Shown: positions 14,601 to 26,100 of the stretch, piece after piece
Position numbering within the stretch: position 1 is the stretch's first letter
Layout: every line of letters begins with the position of its first letter
Assembly: GCA_017562135.1 (NCBI GenBank)
Contig: QEYB01000518.1
Location: 1 to 57,230 of the forward strand
Reading direction: 5' to 3'
Source: Dipylidium caninum
Lineage: Eukaryota; Platyhelminthes; Cestoda; Cyclophyllidea; Dipylidiidae
DNA: 57,230 nt
Translations under genes and position numbers: made by a program
Notes under the pieces: model-generated
What the model was told of the DNA's origin: nothing
What the model saw: the letters and a program-made list of their open reading frames with translations, nothing else
Databases searched by the model: none

Positions 14601-17600
14601 GCTCCTCCTTTCATCAGGGTTTTGGCAGAGTGTTGCGATCGGTAATACATTTTCTTCCTTACTTTTGCTGCTGTAGGACATGTTCTTGGCGTCAGCTTCC
14701 TCCGATGGGAGTATAGTCATTTGGCAGACGGATACTGCCCTCCTTAGAAAGTTAAGAAGCTTTAGCCTTTCGAGAGCTCCGGCGAGCGGCAACTTGGTGT
14801 TGATGACTCTGACTGGACCTGAACCATTAAATTCGAAAGTTGCTCGCAAAACTTTCGTCGCAAGACTCTGGTGAGTTGTTTTTCGATCACCCTTTGAGGG
14901 GTGCTAGGTTCACCGATATGAGCGGTCATTTGAGGGACTTGAAGTATATAGAAATATTTACTGATTATATTTTCTTAAGCCAGTTAAAATTTATATATTT
15001 TTTGGCCTCAAGATTCATATTCAACTTGCCCAAAAGTTGTTTACGCTTCCTTTTCGGCAAGCGTACTTCCTTCGCTGCATAAAATTAAAATCAAAATTTC
15101 ACGTGATATTTTGAGATCTGTGACCATTTTCAGACTTCGGAGTTGACTTAGACGCGTTGTTTCAAGAAGCCGACAATGCCGAGGTGTCTTCCTGTGAAGC
15201 ATCTCAGGAGGTTCCTCATGTTACCGTTGACGTGAAGGAGCTGGATGCTCGAGCCCTCCTCTGCCTCTGTGTTGCTTGCGTCCGCGCCGATAGTACCTTC
15301 GATGTGAAAATCATCTCACCCTTTTTGCCCCACATTGAGCTTGTCTGTGTGGGACACTGCAATGCGGGTGACTCCAACGTAATACATATGGCGTCGAATG
15401 CGAGGGGCGGTGCCCTTTTCTCCGCATCCGCATGTGGTGAGCGGTCCGGCGAAGTGTGCCTCTGGCAAATAGACGATAAGCGAAAAAAACCCGGTAAATA
15501 TTCTTAAGCTATATATTTGCTTCACATGACCCTTTCAAATGAATGCCCTAAACGAGTGAGGAGATTGTATTCACTAAATTTTGTTTTCCGTTATCATTTT
15601 TTTGACGAGATACTCGCTATGTTAGGCTTCCACTCATCATAAGTTCATTATTAACTTGACGCCAACCAGGTATTACGATTAATGTCCTCTGCGTGATGTG
15701 GCGTTACCTCAAGTTGCCCTAATGGAAGTTGTCTGCTAGTAGCTCAGACCCTAAAGTTGTCATGCAAACCAGACTCGCCACATTTCCTTCGTCAACCAGT
15801 CTTTTGCCTATTATAATTAAGCAGTAGATGCCGAGTGCTTTCACTTTTTTGGTGTACTTAGTTGACCGGGTGGCTGCTCACTGTGGCCCAATAACGGCTA
15901 TCAAGGAGGATGGCGGGCACATTTTCGTGGGCAGTGATGATGGCCGCCTTTCTGTCTGGCGGATCAAGAGTGGGCGCCAATTGAGCGTCGAAGGATTCGT
16001 GCCGGTTGGTTGCATCAACGATCTGGCGGCAAAGGTATCCCTCCAAGGAGACATAATCTGCAAGGCAACTGTGGGCCTTCTTGCCGATCGTTCCCTCTAC
16101 GTCTTGACACTTTCTACATCATCAGACTCAAAACTTGTTTTCAAAGGTTTAAGGTGCACTTCATCCCTCCAACATTCTACCACATTTTATGCAATTTTCG
16201 TCGGCTTCATCGCCTTTTTGCATTTCGCACACTGACAAACTCACACATTCATCAAGCGCTCTTACCTCCCTTATAGATTCGACCTGCCGACGGAATCGTA
16301 CTCTCTTATGATGTCTAATCTGGGATCGGACTTCACAAAGTTTGATTTCGTAATAGGAACTGGTAAAAGGTCTCTACTGTGCACAAATTTGGAAAACGTG
16401 CCAAAATTTGTTGATACGTAAGTAATTATACTTTGTGCCTCAGCGCAAAAATTGTATTCAGTATTAAATACAAAAATTTAGGAACCTGTTGCCTTGCTCA
16501 CCCCTACAGTGCTGTTATTACTCCTATGCGTATTAGAGGTTCTAAATTTTGTCAACTTGTTACCGCCGCTCCCCAATTTCTGCCCCGCTTTAGGTCAACG
16601 TATGGCATTGTGACCCAGGTGCAGGGGTATACCTACAGGTAAGTCACGTCAAGAGCTGCTGGACTGACGGCGCAGTCTTCTCCGGGGGGCTTCTCTCTGT
16701 TGGTATATCTCCACATTATTCATTCAAGGCATCGCACTTTCGCACTCCACTTTATTTCTCTTATTTCTATTCTACAAAGTGAAGGGCTTTTAGCTAAGTT
16801 AGAAGCCGCCATTTACTTTCAAACCTTTCTCTTAGCTAAGTGTCAATCTTAATAAACCGCTTTTATAGTGCCGACGGCATGAAAAGAACGCACTACATTG
16901 GCCTTTGCGGTGGCAAAATCGCGGTATTTGATGAGAGCGGAAATGTGAGTAGCTTGACGTACTGATGATCGTTTTGACTAAAAGTTCCCAAGTGTAGTTA
17001 TTACCACAATCCGTTCTCTACATTTTCAAAAGAAAAGTGCGTTAAAAATGGGGGAATTCATTTTGGGAAGCACTTTTAGTCAACATTTGATACTGCCATT
17101 CCTAATGGTATTTCATGATAGCGGTGCGGGATCGCTCGACATGACGATGGATCTATCCTCACTGGTTTACAAGCAGTGCTTTCACAGGACCAGTCTACCC
17201 AGTAAGTATTTTACTAACTTCCTGTTTTTTTAAAGAACCCTTTAATCAAATCTCTGTAGAATATGTTTAACTTGTTGCTCTCTGCGAAAAAATACCCTCG
17301 CAAACATTTTTCTTACCCCATATTTCCTTTCATATGATAGCTTTATACTAATTTTCGTTTTTCCTCCTTGCTCCCATAACCAATGTTTTGACGAAGCAGC
17401 AAAAACATAAGGTACACTTGACGTTTGTCCATGTATAATGCGTCACCTGTGACTCCCCTTTAAACAACGCAGTACAGTAAAATCAGCTTCACTTAACCAC
17501 GTACCTTTCAAACAAGTTGAGATAGCTATTTACTATTTATTGTTACTGTTATGTCATAAAACTTATATTTGAGAGGTCCAAGACCTCCAATAGCTATTGT

Positions 17601-18254
17601 CTTTGTGAGTAGCTGGTGATGACACTTCATCCTAATCCAAAAATTCCTACCCATTAGGTTTTTCTTAGTCTCTGGAACGCAGAACGAAACAAACGGTTTA
17701 GTCACATCGTTCGTTGGCCTGCGTAGTGACAATTTCACGACTCTCTCGGGATATTCGGTAAGCATATACCTACGCTCACCAGTTGAGTTGCCGGGGCCCT
17801 TGCGATAGCCTTCCTTGTTTTCGGCCTCATCAACCGAATTAGGTCAAGCTCACACTTGATTGCATATATTTCAGCTTCCCCAAGGGGAGGTCATTACGGC
17901 ATTCACTGCAGTGAAGACCAGTTCTAAATCGTTGCGAGATGAAGGTCTCTTAGTCGTTGTTGCAGGATCTGACGGAATTCTGCGCTACTTACTTTGGTCG
18001 CTGACCCAACCCACCAAAAAGGTCTGTTCACTCTTCATCAGAGGGCGTCTACAGCCATCCTCCAATGCTTTACTTTAAGGCACTAATACGTCTTTTCGAA
18101 ACTTTAGCCAAGGCTCGCTGGTTACTTCCCAACGAACAGAAATATCACGAAAATCAGTGCCGCACAAGTCGATCATTTTGCCATAGGATACAGCAATGGA
18201 GACGTTGGGATATACCGATTCATTAAAACTCCTAATCCCTATTCGTATACTTAA
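2606..18254 (+). CDS. TEP1: TEP1-like protein, left copy (TROVE-DUF4062-NACHT-WD40)
   Basis: Homologue of telomerase-associated protein 1, which binds telomerase RNA and vault RNA in vertebrates. About 35 exons were read by splice sites. Order: N-terminal exon 2,606-~2,955 (frame broken here, open in the right copy); TROVE exons including 3,341-3,803, 3,899-4,008 and 4,083-4,203; VWA-like exons 4,717-5,733; DUF4062 in 5,854-6,337, with the motifs VSSTFQDMYGERD and EIDLRWGV; NACHT with Walker A GSYGSGKT (exon from 8,347) and Walker B IFIIDSVDHL (8,880-9,014); helical exons 9,165-11,492; WD-type repeats 11,766-18,254. The last exon ends TCG TAT ACT TAA at 18,254, and its end (AIGYSNGDVGIYRF) fits the last WD blade. 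Small indels break frame at 2,606-3,115 and near 8,460-8,600, the latter needing the right copy to read through. The start ATG at 2,606 is taken from the aligned open copy. Family assignment is firm; individual exon ends are approximate. Confidence 0.88.
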
Positions 18255-18311
18255 CACGATATCCCTCCCCCTTTACACTTTCTAATGCTTCCTCTGAAAA
18301 GATAAAGATTA

Positions 18312-19328
18312 TCAGAAGTCCACTTTGATGCATTTAGACATAATGGAGTAATCTGCAGGCTGGCCATACTTAGAGGGGTCAGTGCTGTCTACTTTAAATC
18401 CATTACTTACAAAGAAATTGTAGGCCAGGGAGTTAAATTTGAAAACTGTTAGAAGTACGTGGGTCATCCCATTGTCTCGAGCAATTGTACATAGAGTTTG
18501 TAAAAGATTCCGCCCCAGTTTAATCCCGCGCAACTCCTGCACCAATTGAATCTCATAGCAGTAGAGGACAGGTCTGCGTTCATCGACTTCAAACCGGAAG
18601 TGAACCACGGCACAAGGCTCATCGGAGTTAAGAGACGAACAGGGCGGAACTTGGTGGCGGTCACATCGGTGAGGACCTTTAACTTCTTTCAGAAAGCAAA
18701 GTAGGAATCGAGACTCGAGTGAAAAAAGCTCTTCGGCCTTGGCACCGCTGTCCCATCCCCATGTAGACTTCGTATATAGGTCCTGCAAATAAAGAATCAG
18801 GTTAAATAAAAAAACCAGTGAACGTATTTAGCTCATAGGCTATGTGGTTCCTCCAATGGAAAGAACTATGATCATGGGAACGTCCCTTTTTACCTTCATA
18901 TTCTTCTCTACGATTGAAAACACCGTCGCTCTTTGGTTAGATGTCAATTCGGAAGAACGAAGGCATTTAATAGTAAAGGAACAACAACAACAGCAATCCA
19001 CGGTTACACAGGTACTGTTGTTAAAGCTATTCCGGAGTATTTCTTCGCTTGGAATAGCGTTGGCGGAACCAGTTATTGCCTTGGGATAACGAAAAAGGCG
19101 CGACTTACGTACGCTACGTCGGCTCCGGAAAAGTCTAGCATCCGTCGACATGTCTTGTCGGAAGTCGGGAAACAACCAACGGAGACCACTGGTTACTCCC
19201 AGATATGCGCGAACAACGGGATTGAAAAGTTGGGTTTCAGTTACACCAAACAAAATAGCGCGGCTATAGTTCGGTCCACTTAAAACCACTAACGTACAAT
19301 GAAACGTTGTTGTTTTGATTCTTAGCAT
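18312..19328 (-). CDS. NAA40: N-alpha-acetyltransferase 40 (NatD)
   Basis: GNAT-family enzyme that acetylates the N-terminal serine of histones H4 and H2A. The main exon is complement 18,312-18,782 (157 codons including stop). It carries the hallmark DLYTKSTWGW, the core HFRFEVDERRPVLYCYEIQL, the acetyl-CoA loop RGIKLGRNLL and LTVFKFNSLAYNFF. The upstream exon ends at 18,894 with ...EKNMK followed by a GTAAAA donor. The phase-0 join gives NMK-DLY, matching NMQ-MYE in human NAA40, and SFTIKCLRSSEL aligns with the human segment before it. Upstream of ~19,050 the assignment is weak, and the ATG at 19,328 is only the first one in frame. A five-cysteine run (CCCCC) comes from a CAA/CAG-type repeat. 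The gene converges on TEP1, leaving 57 bp between stops. Confidence 0.85.
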
Positions 19329-20459
19329 TGTAGTTTTGGTAACACTACACGCTAATATCAGGTTATTTTGGGTGTTGCCGCTGGAAATGAATTCTCAAGG
19401 AAGTTCTTTTTTTGTAATTTGTGGACCTTTCAAGAATGCTTCGGAGGCGTGTGAGTAGTGCCTATGACGACATTAATGGTACGGTCCTGAGACGTTACAG
19501 ACTGACAATGAGTATGGCCCGATAAACACGGGCGCCATTCCAATTCACGAATTCGGCACGGCCTTCCAGTGGTGAATTAACGTACAGATTACAGGGTCTA
19601 TTATGATCGATGTTTTCTGTGCTTTGCCCAAAATACATGTTGCCAGGCTCCGACTGCTATGCGATTTTTGTCAAAAACGGGCGATACTCTTGGACTAGCA
19701 CTATTATCGCTTTGCATTTTAACCTCTGGGGACTTGTGGCGTAATGTTCAGAGAGGCTAGTTGTAGTCTCAATCTGATTTGTCGCATGTCGTAGTGATTA
19801 TACATAAGCTAATTGCATCGCGTGACATGAACTACTGTCGACATGCTTACGAGGTGAGCATAGCCTTCACTTGATATACGGCATTAGTAAAATTTGTTGG
19901 AAGAGTTGATTGCTTAATTTCGTAACCAAAACCGGGCACCTGGTATTTTTGCGTTGCTAGAGGCACAAAATACGATGCGCCGCAAATGTAAATTTCCGAT
20001 TATTTTGACGGCGGGCTACACCGACACTTCGTAGTATGTGCCACTAGCATATTACCTCAGCATACACTAATTGGCACTATTATAGTTACTATCATTCAGC
20101 AAGCAGCAAAATCCATCTGGCGGCTTCTTTAGCATTTTTTTGGTATTGTCGCCGTTCGTGTCTGCACTAGCGGTCCTTCCTCATAACTACAGAACTCGAG
20201 TCGATTTAGTGAGGAGTTGTATATAGGACAATCCTCTGCTCATGAGAACGACTTCAGTTGTTCGAGAACGTCGTCGTAAAGAATGTCATTGATTCACACA
20301 ATTGAGACTTCACATCCCTCCTAACAAATGAGCAATAAAACAAGCTTATTATTACCTTGTATTTCATTACTATGGATTCGGCCGATTTATCTTGTTTGAC
20401 TTGGCATGGGTTCTTGCACATTCTCAAATTAGCCCCCTATAGTTGTTGTCGCCTGTGAC
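19329..20459. other. Intergenic region between NAA40 and LEO1
   Basis: This is a divergent intergenic space of ~1.1 kb between the minus-strand NAA40 and plus-strand LEO1. No open frame of useful length and no recognisable exon, RNA gene or repeat was seen. It should hold both promoters, but no motif stands out. Confidence 0.6.
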
Positions 20460-22548
20460 ATGTCGAATGCATTTTCTTCGACATCTGGTTCCTTAGATTC
20501 GTCAAGAGAAAAATGTAGACAACATCGCTCCTTAAACCTCGTTTTCACTAGTTGGAAATAGACCTGGTGAAGAGCCTGCCTCTGCTCACTCTCCTGTTAA
20601 CCACTGCGATATCTTTGGCAGTGAATCAGGTAGGGCACCCTTTCTCATTTACCGGCTTAGAGAGCGAAAACTCAGAACTGGCTTCACCCTCGAGCTCCCA
20701 ACGACTCAGGCATAACTCCTCTAGCAGCAATGCGGATGCCCATTCGGTATTACTTAAACACATTATATGTTATTCAATAGAGAATGTCTTCACATGACCC
20801 AAGCCTTGCTGTTAGTAGAAGAGATGTCTTAGGATCAACGTCTTCTGGCTCCGAATCCGAAGGATGCGTTCCTGTGAGGAATAAAATTCGTTATCCGTCT
20901 GGTTCGAGTGATGAGTCTGGCTTGGTGTCCCCAAGAAAAGCCGAGGTTGTCAATGAAGTTGATATTGTCAACGAATCTAGGAGGATAACTCATCAAGATT
21001 TCGCGGTAGAGGAAGGGGACAATGAGGAGATTCGTATTGATGCAGACTTTCCTCCCATTCGTGCTGATCTCGGCAAGTATGTTCCTGTGAACTCTCAAGA
21101 CTTCCGCGTGCATTCGCAATAAAGTGCTTCTATATATTAAGGGAAATGTACCTGGTGAAGATGCCAAATTTTTTGTCTGTTGAAACACGACCTTTCGATC
21201 CTGCCTTCTACGAAGGTGAATTAGATGAAGATGAGGTTCTTGATGAGGAAGGCCGTACTAGACTTAAACTGAAGGTTCGCTTTTTACGCTTCCTAAACCA
21301 TTTGCCTAGGTTGAGAATACTATTCGCTGGCGGCTTAGCAAAAGCAAGAGTGGTGAGGTAACTCAAGAGTCTAATGCTCGAATCGTACGATGGTCCGATG
21401 GGTCGTTCTCTTTGCATCTTGGTGATGAAATTTTCGACGTCCACAAAATGGATATACAGTCTGACTTCAATCATTTGTTTATTAGAGAAGACCGAGGTCT
21501 CCAGGGTCAGGCAATATTCCGGACCAAACTGAGCTTCAGGTTAACTATTGTGTTATTTTTCCTTATCCGGACCCTTTATAATCTTTGGTTGCATCTTTTA
21601 TTTCGTAGACCTCATTCAACTGACTCATTCACCCATCGTAAGATGACACTCTCTCTTGCTGACAAAACCAGTAAATCTCAAAGGGTATGTTTATCTGCAA
21701 AAAATTCTTTATTCGTTAGGTGTTGACGTGGTTATCCTAGCTAATATCATCTTACTTCGTAACTGGCCCAGTCTTGTATCTCCTTGTCCGCAGGTGAAAA
21801 TTCTACCCGTAGCAGGTGCGGATCCGGAGTCTAATCGAAGTTTGGCAGTACGTAAGGAAGAGGAACGGTTACGCATGTCGCTGCGTAGAGAGAGGCAACA
21901 ACGACGCTTGCAGGAGCGCCAGCTGGCGGCGGCCTCCGCGCACCGTCACCGTCGATCTGCGCCCGCGCCTTCGGGTTACGACAGTCTTGGCGACAGTGAT
22001 GTTGACATTACCGGCAATTCCGTATCCTTAAGCGCAATCAAAAGAAACGCCAAAGCTGGTATCCTTTCTTCACAAAGAAATAGGGGTAATTTGATTCCAT
22101 CTAACCTTTTCTTTTCCCATTCTCGCTTCTTAATATCATGTTTGCTGCTGTATTTTTTTCTATTTACCCTTTGTTATTCCCATTCTACTTATCAATATTT
22201 TTTGGATAGGTCGGTCTCTCTCGGACTCCGATGATGGCTCTGTGAGTGTCCTAAACTTTCACTGTTTGAGGGTGCACTTTTGTAAGAACTGTCTCATGCC
22301 TACGCATTCTCTTGTGTACGTTTTTTTAGTTTTATGAGCTTTACTTCCTTCTAGCTATTTGTGCAAATTGCTTCCATGTATTCGGTTTTTTTAACAGAGA
22401 TAGTGCTCTGAGCGATTATCGTGTGATATAGAGGTCGACTTCCTCTTCAATCCACTTCTAACCAGGATTTTACATATTGGTTTTTAAGCTTTCCGACACG
22501 CCTCGGCGCAAAAAGGCGAGGATCAGTGATGAGGACGACTCCAATTGA
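20460..22548 (+). CDS. LEO1: RNA polymerase-associated protein LEO1 (Paf1 complex)
   Basis: Subunit of the Paf1 elongation complex in the nucleus. Ten exons: 20,460-20,514; 20,552-20,629; 20,661-20,746; 20,781-21,076; 21,142-21,274; 21,310-21,539; 21,609-21,684; 21,794-22,058; 22,210-22,241; 22,489-22,548. They total 1,311 nt, exactly 437 codons (436 residues), with every junction in phase. The N-terminus is Ser/Glu-rich and acidic (DIFGSESESESENSE). The conserved LEO1 core follows: [70 protein letters not shown], then a basic coiled segment and a C-terminal SDSDDGS tail ending ISDEDDSN. It is shorter than human LEO1 (666 aa), mostly by loss of the long acidic N-terminus. Introns 1-3 and 5 are only 37, 31, 34 and 35 nt. 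Confidence 0.95.
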
Positions 22549-22563
22549 ACATTTATATATCTT

Positions 22564-22569
22564 AATAAA
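22564..22569 (+). terminator. LEO1 polyadenylation signal AATAAA
   Basis: A canonical AATAAA hexamer lies 16 nt past the LEO1 stop codon and is followed by a T/GT-rich stretch, as expected for a downstream element. Confidence 0.7.
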
Positions 22570-23151
22570 AGGTGTTTTTTTCTTGTCCTTCAACGTTTAC
22601 TCCAGGTATTTCGTCAAGCTCTCGTGGTACGTGTATCATATCGCAATTATCGGCGGTGGTGAGAACTGAGGTTCTTGGTTGGTGGAGCCTTGGGTGTTGG
22701 GGTGTTTTTGTGTTGGTGGGGTCGTGGTCGCTGTTGTGGCATCATGCCCGTGACTCTCGTGCGGTTCCCCAATTTCGCTGTCTGCCTGAATCGCGGGTTG
22801 GGGAGCTGTCCTATCTTATCTAGGAGGGCGACAAACGTTGCCTGAGCCGTTGGTCGTTGGGTTGTGAATGTGTTTACTCTAACGCATCCCGGGGGTTGCC
22901 TGTGACTGTCCTTAAAGCAGTAACTACTGAATCGGTATACTCATTAGTTCTAAACGTCAAGCCGATACAACAGTTTTATGGCGGTCTTTAATTCAGTATT
23001 GAGCCCTAACTACCCATGGTGCATTCTGAGCTATTATTTTGGATATATTTATCGACTCGTTAATTTTGTTTATTTGCTCAATGCACTAATACCCACAGGC
23101 GTCCTTCCCGCGATATCGTAGTATTGCGATCAGATATTGCTTATTATGTGT
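22570..23151. other. Gap between LEO1 and the YTHDC2-like gene
   Basis: A G/T-rich segment (~22,660-22,760) with runs such as TTGGGGTGTTTTTGTGTTGG is followed by unremarkable sequence. It probably contains the LEO1 3' processing region and the promoter or first exon of the next gene. No exon can be supported. Confidence 0.5.
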
Positions 23152-26100
23152 AGGTTTTCCTCTATTTGACATCTCGCGGCCAACTGAATATGCCTTTCGC
23201 CTTGCCTCTATTTCTAAACAAAGAGGAGGCCACTGAATCATTGAGACGAACAATTATCCCTGCTGTAGATAACTGTGTATATGACCAAAGTTTACAAAAC
23301 TTGGTATTTTTGACAGACTTATCGGCCGCAGACCGTGCGTTAATCCGATCTGTTGTAATGGCTGTGTAAGTGGCCTTATCTGATTTACTTGGCACAGTTT
23401 GTCACCGATCTTGCCCTCCGCACATGCCTACAACCAAGTGGTTGCCTTATATAAGCTGGTAAACATCCAAGACCGGCTCTTCTATTGACTCTCAGTTTTG
23501 TCCTTATACATAAACTTAAGGGTGGTTAACTTGCGCATAGAACTCTTGGTTAAAAGTGTTTTATTCAAGCAATCGCATGATCGCCTTTCCGAGAAATTTT
23601 AGATTACTACCTACTTTATCCTCAAAGCCTACTTGGATAACATGATTGTCCTTTACATTGGCTCATTAAAATTTATTTTATGCACCTCATTTTTCTTGCC
23701 ATGTTTGATTTTTCTGACTCAAATTATTTGTGAGAAACCTATGGTGCCCACAGAATGTAAATTGGATACTCACCAGCCCTCTTTAATTTATACTAGTAGC
23801 CCAAATCAGGAAAATACCATGCAAAGATTTCCCTCACCTAACACAGAAAGGAAACCATTTCTTGCCGTATCTCGAAGCTGTCGGAGCATCATTCAAAACT
23901 TCCTCCAAGCTAATCCACTTTTGATCAAGGAACTAGAGGTTTTGACACCCACCTGCGAAAGAACTTGTGAACTTGGTGTGTGAACCATCCATCCTTCCTT
24001 TTGAGTGGGCTATATTTCTATTAGAAATGCCTAAAGATTGTGTCCAACGTTTATGTGGGTGGTGGCTCAAGAGTTTCAAAAACACTGTATAAGATGTTAG
24101 CTTTTCTTCATCTTTGCCTAATTTTTATATCATTCCCATTTATCGCTTCGGCATATTTGTCCTCCACCTGAAATTCTATATTTTTAGGTTCACGGGAGGA
24201 GCGTCAAAAGTGCATGACAGGACGTCTGATGGGAGCTGTGCCTCAAGTTCCCAGCGCTCCATTCAGTTCACATCTAGATCCATGCACTTCTGTGTCACCT
24301 TTCCAGGACAGAAAATTTTGCAACCAATTGCCTGTAAGAAGGGAACGGGCAAAATTGCTAAAAGTTGTGAACCAGAATAGAGTGGTTATTTTAGCAGGCT
24401 ACCGTGGCTGCGGTAAATCGACCCAGTTACCTCAGGTAAAACATTTTCCTTACCTCCACTCGTATGTTGTTAAAGCGTGTTGATCCTTTTGTCCTATTCG
24501 AGAACTGACGAGTGTCGCTGTATTAACGATGGGATCCTGTACAAAACCTGCTACCTCGTGTGCAAATATGTACACCTTTCACATTCAGTCCTTATTATTT
24601 AAATTTAGACTACTTTTGTTTTACATATTTAGGCTTTGTTGGGCCATCTGTATTTGTGCTGATTTAGAATATCACTCATTTTTGTATAAATTCACCCATA
24701 TCTTATTTTCCCGAACACTTAAACCCCTAAATGTTCGTGCTGCGTTGCCTTTTTCATATTTGTGCCATGGAAATATAAAGGAACACTGATTTTTTTTCAT
24801 GTATTAGGTTTTCCGCCCAAAATACATGAAACAAAGACATGACTTTTCCAGTTAGGTACTTGTTTGATTTAAAACGATGTACTCCTATGCTGTTATTTCT
24901 CGTGTCAGATACTACTTGAAGACTGTAATGCGCGTTCTCAACGCTGCCGCATCATTTGCACGCAGCCGCGGCGCCTCGCCGCGCATGCCAATGCGGATCG
25001 CGTTGCTCACGAGCGTGGAGAAATTGTCGGTCAGTCCGTTGGCTACCAAATTCAGTTGGAGTCGAAGTTAGTGAATCCAGTCTTTGTTCATGTTACATGA
25101 AATACTTCTAACTGCTTACTAATTTCGGTAGCTGTAAATACTAAATTATCATATGGGTGCCTATGACTGGACTGATGCCTCCAATGCTCTCTTCATTCCG
25201 TTCGTTTTAGTACTTTGCTGAATGAACATAATTTCCGTACAAATATTATTTATATTGGATAAAGAGAATATTATGAGAAAGTGTCTTATGTGTGTGTTAC
25301 AGAGTTTCTCCAAAAACTGTACTAACATTCTGTACGCACGGGGTTTTATTACGCACCATCTTTGCTGATCCCGCCCTCCTCAATGCCACCACGCATATCA
25401 TCGTAGACGAGATTGAGGAGGAAGACATATTTTCGTGGAAACTCACGAGTGAAGGCCGAGAAATCAAGAGGCCGATAACACGAGATACTGGCAAGCATTT
25501 CTGCAACCTTCTACTCGGCATTCTGCATCGAGCCCTCACTCATTATCCCCATATCAGACTGATATTGATAGTTAATTTGAAATCCACCTCCGTCATTTTA
25601 ACTAACGGCCGATGTCCCAATTTTTTCGCGGAATCGGAGGTCTGAAACTAATACGAATTATTTCGCTTTTTGATGATTGTTTACATACGATTGTCCTCTC
25701 ATCTATTTGGATAGAATTCCAAACAGATGGAATCACATCCCAACGTACAGGAAACTGTTCTGCAAACTCATTTGCCATTATTGCTCGAGAAGCCGGCCAT
25801 GTGTGCTTATCTGAATAGCAACTTTCTACTTGCATCATATTACCGCTCCGCATCTGTGCACTTCTGTAAGTTTGTTGACATTTTCCATAAACTTATTTTA
25901 CTCTACTCACTATCCTTAACGACGTTGTTTGAGATTTATTTAAGTTTCAATTCCCCAACTTGGTTTTCACTAAATACTGGCTCACATTCAAATGTCTGAT
26001 TTCCCACCTTTCAAGTAAAAACCGAACCAAAATCTGTTGAAACCTACTTCTTGGAAGATATTTTGCTGTGGTTGGAATTCAATACACCCGAAATGGAATC

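Noticed and set aside
18500..18540. NAA40 acetyl-CoA loop reads RGIKLG, not RxxGxG
   Set aside because: Lys or Gln at that position occurs in other active GNAT enzymes (for example glucosamine-phosphate N-acetyltransferase), so loss of activity is not implied.
19018..19090. Cysteine run in NAA40 as a metal-binding motif
   Set aside because: It comes from a short CAA/CAG repeat, is near the uncertain upstream exon edge, and has no counterpart in the family.
18844..19283. Two overlapping plus-strand open frames, one starting with a hydrophobic segment
   Set aside because: They lie opposite the NAA40 exon, whose minus-strand frame has matching splice sites and homology (EKNMK joined to DLYTKS). 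The plus frames are shadows.
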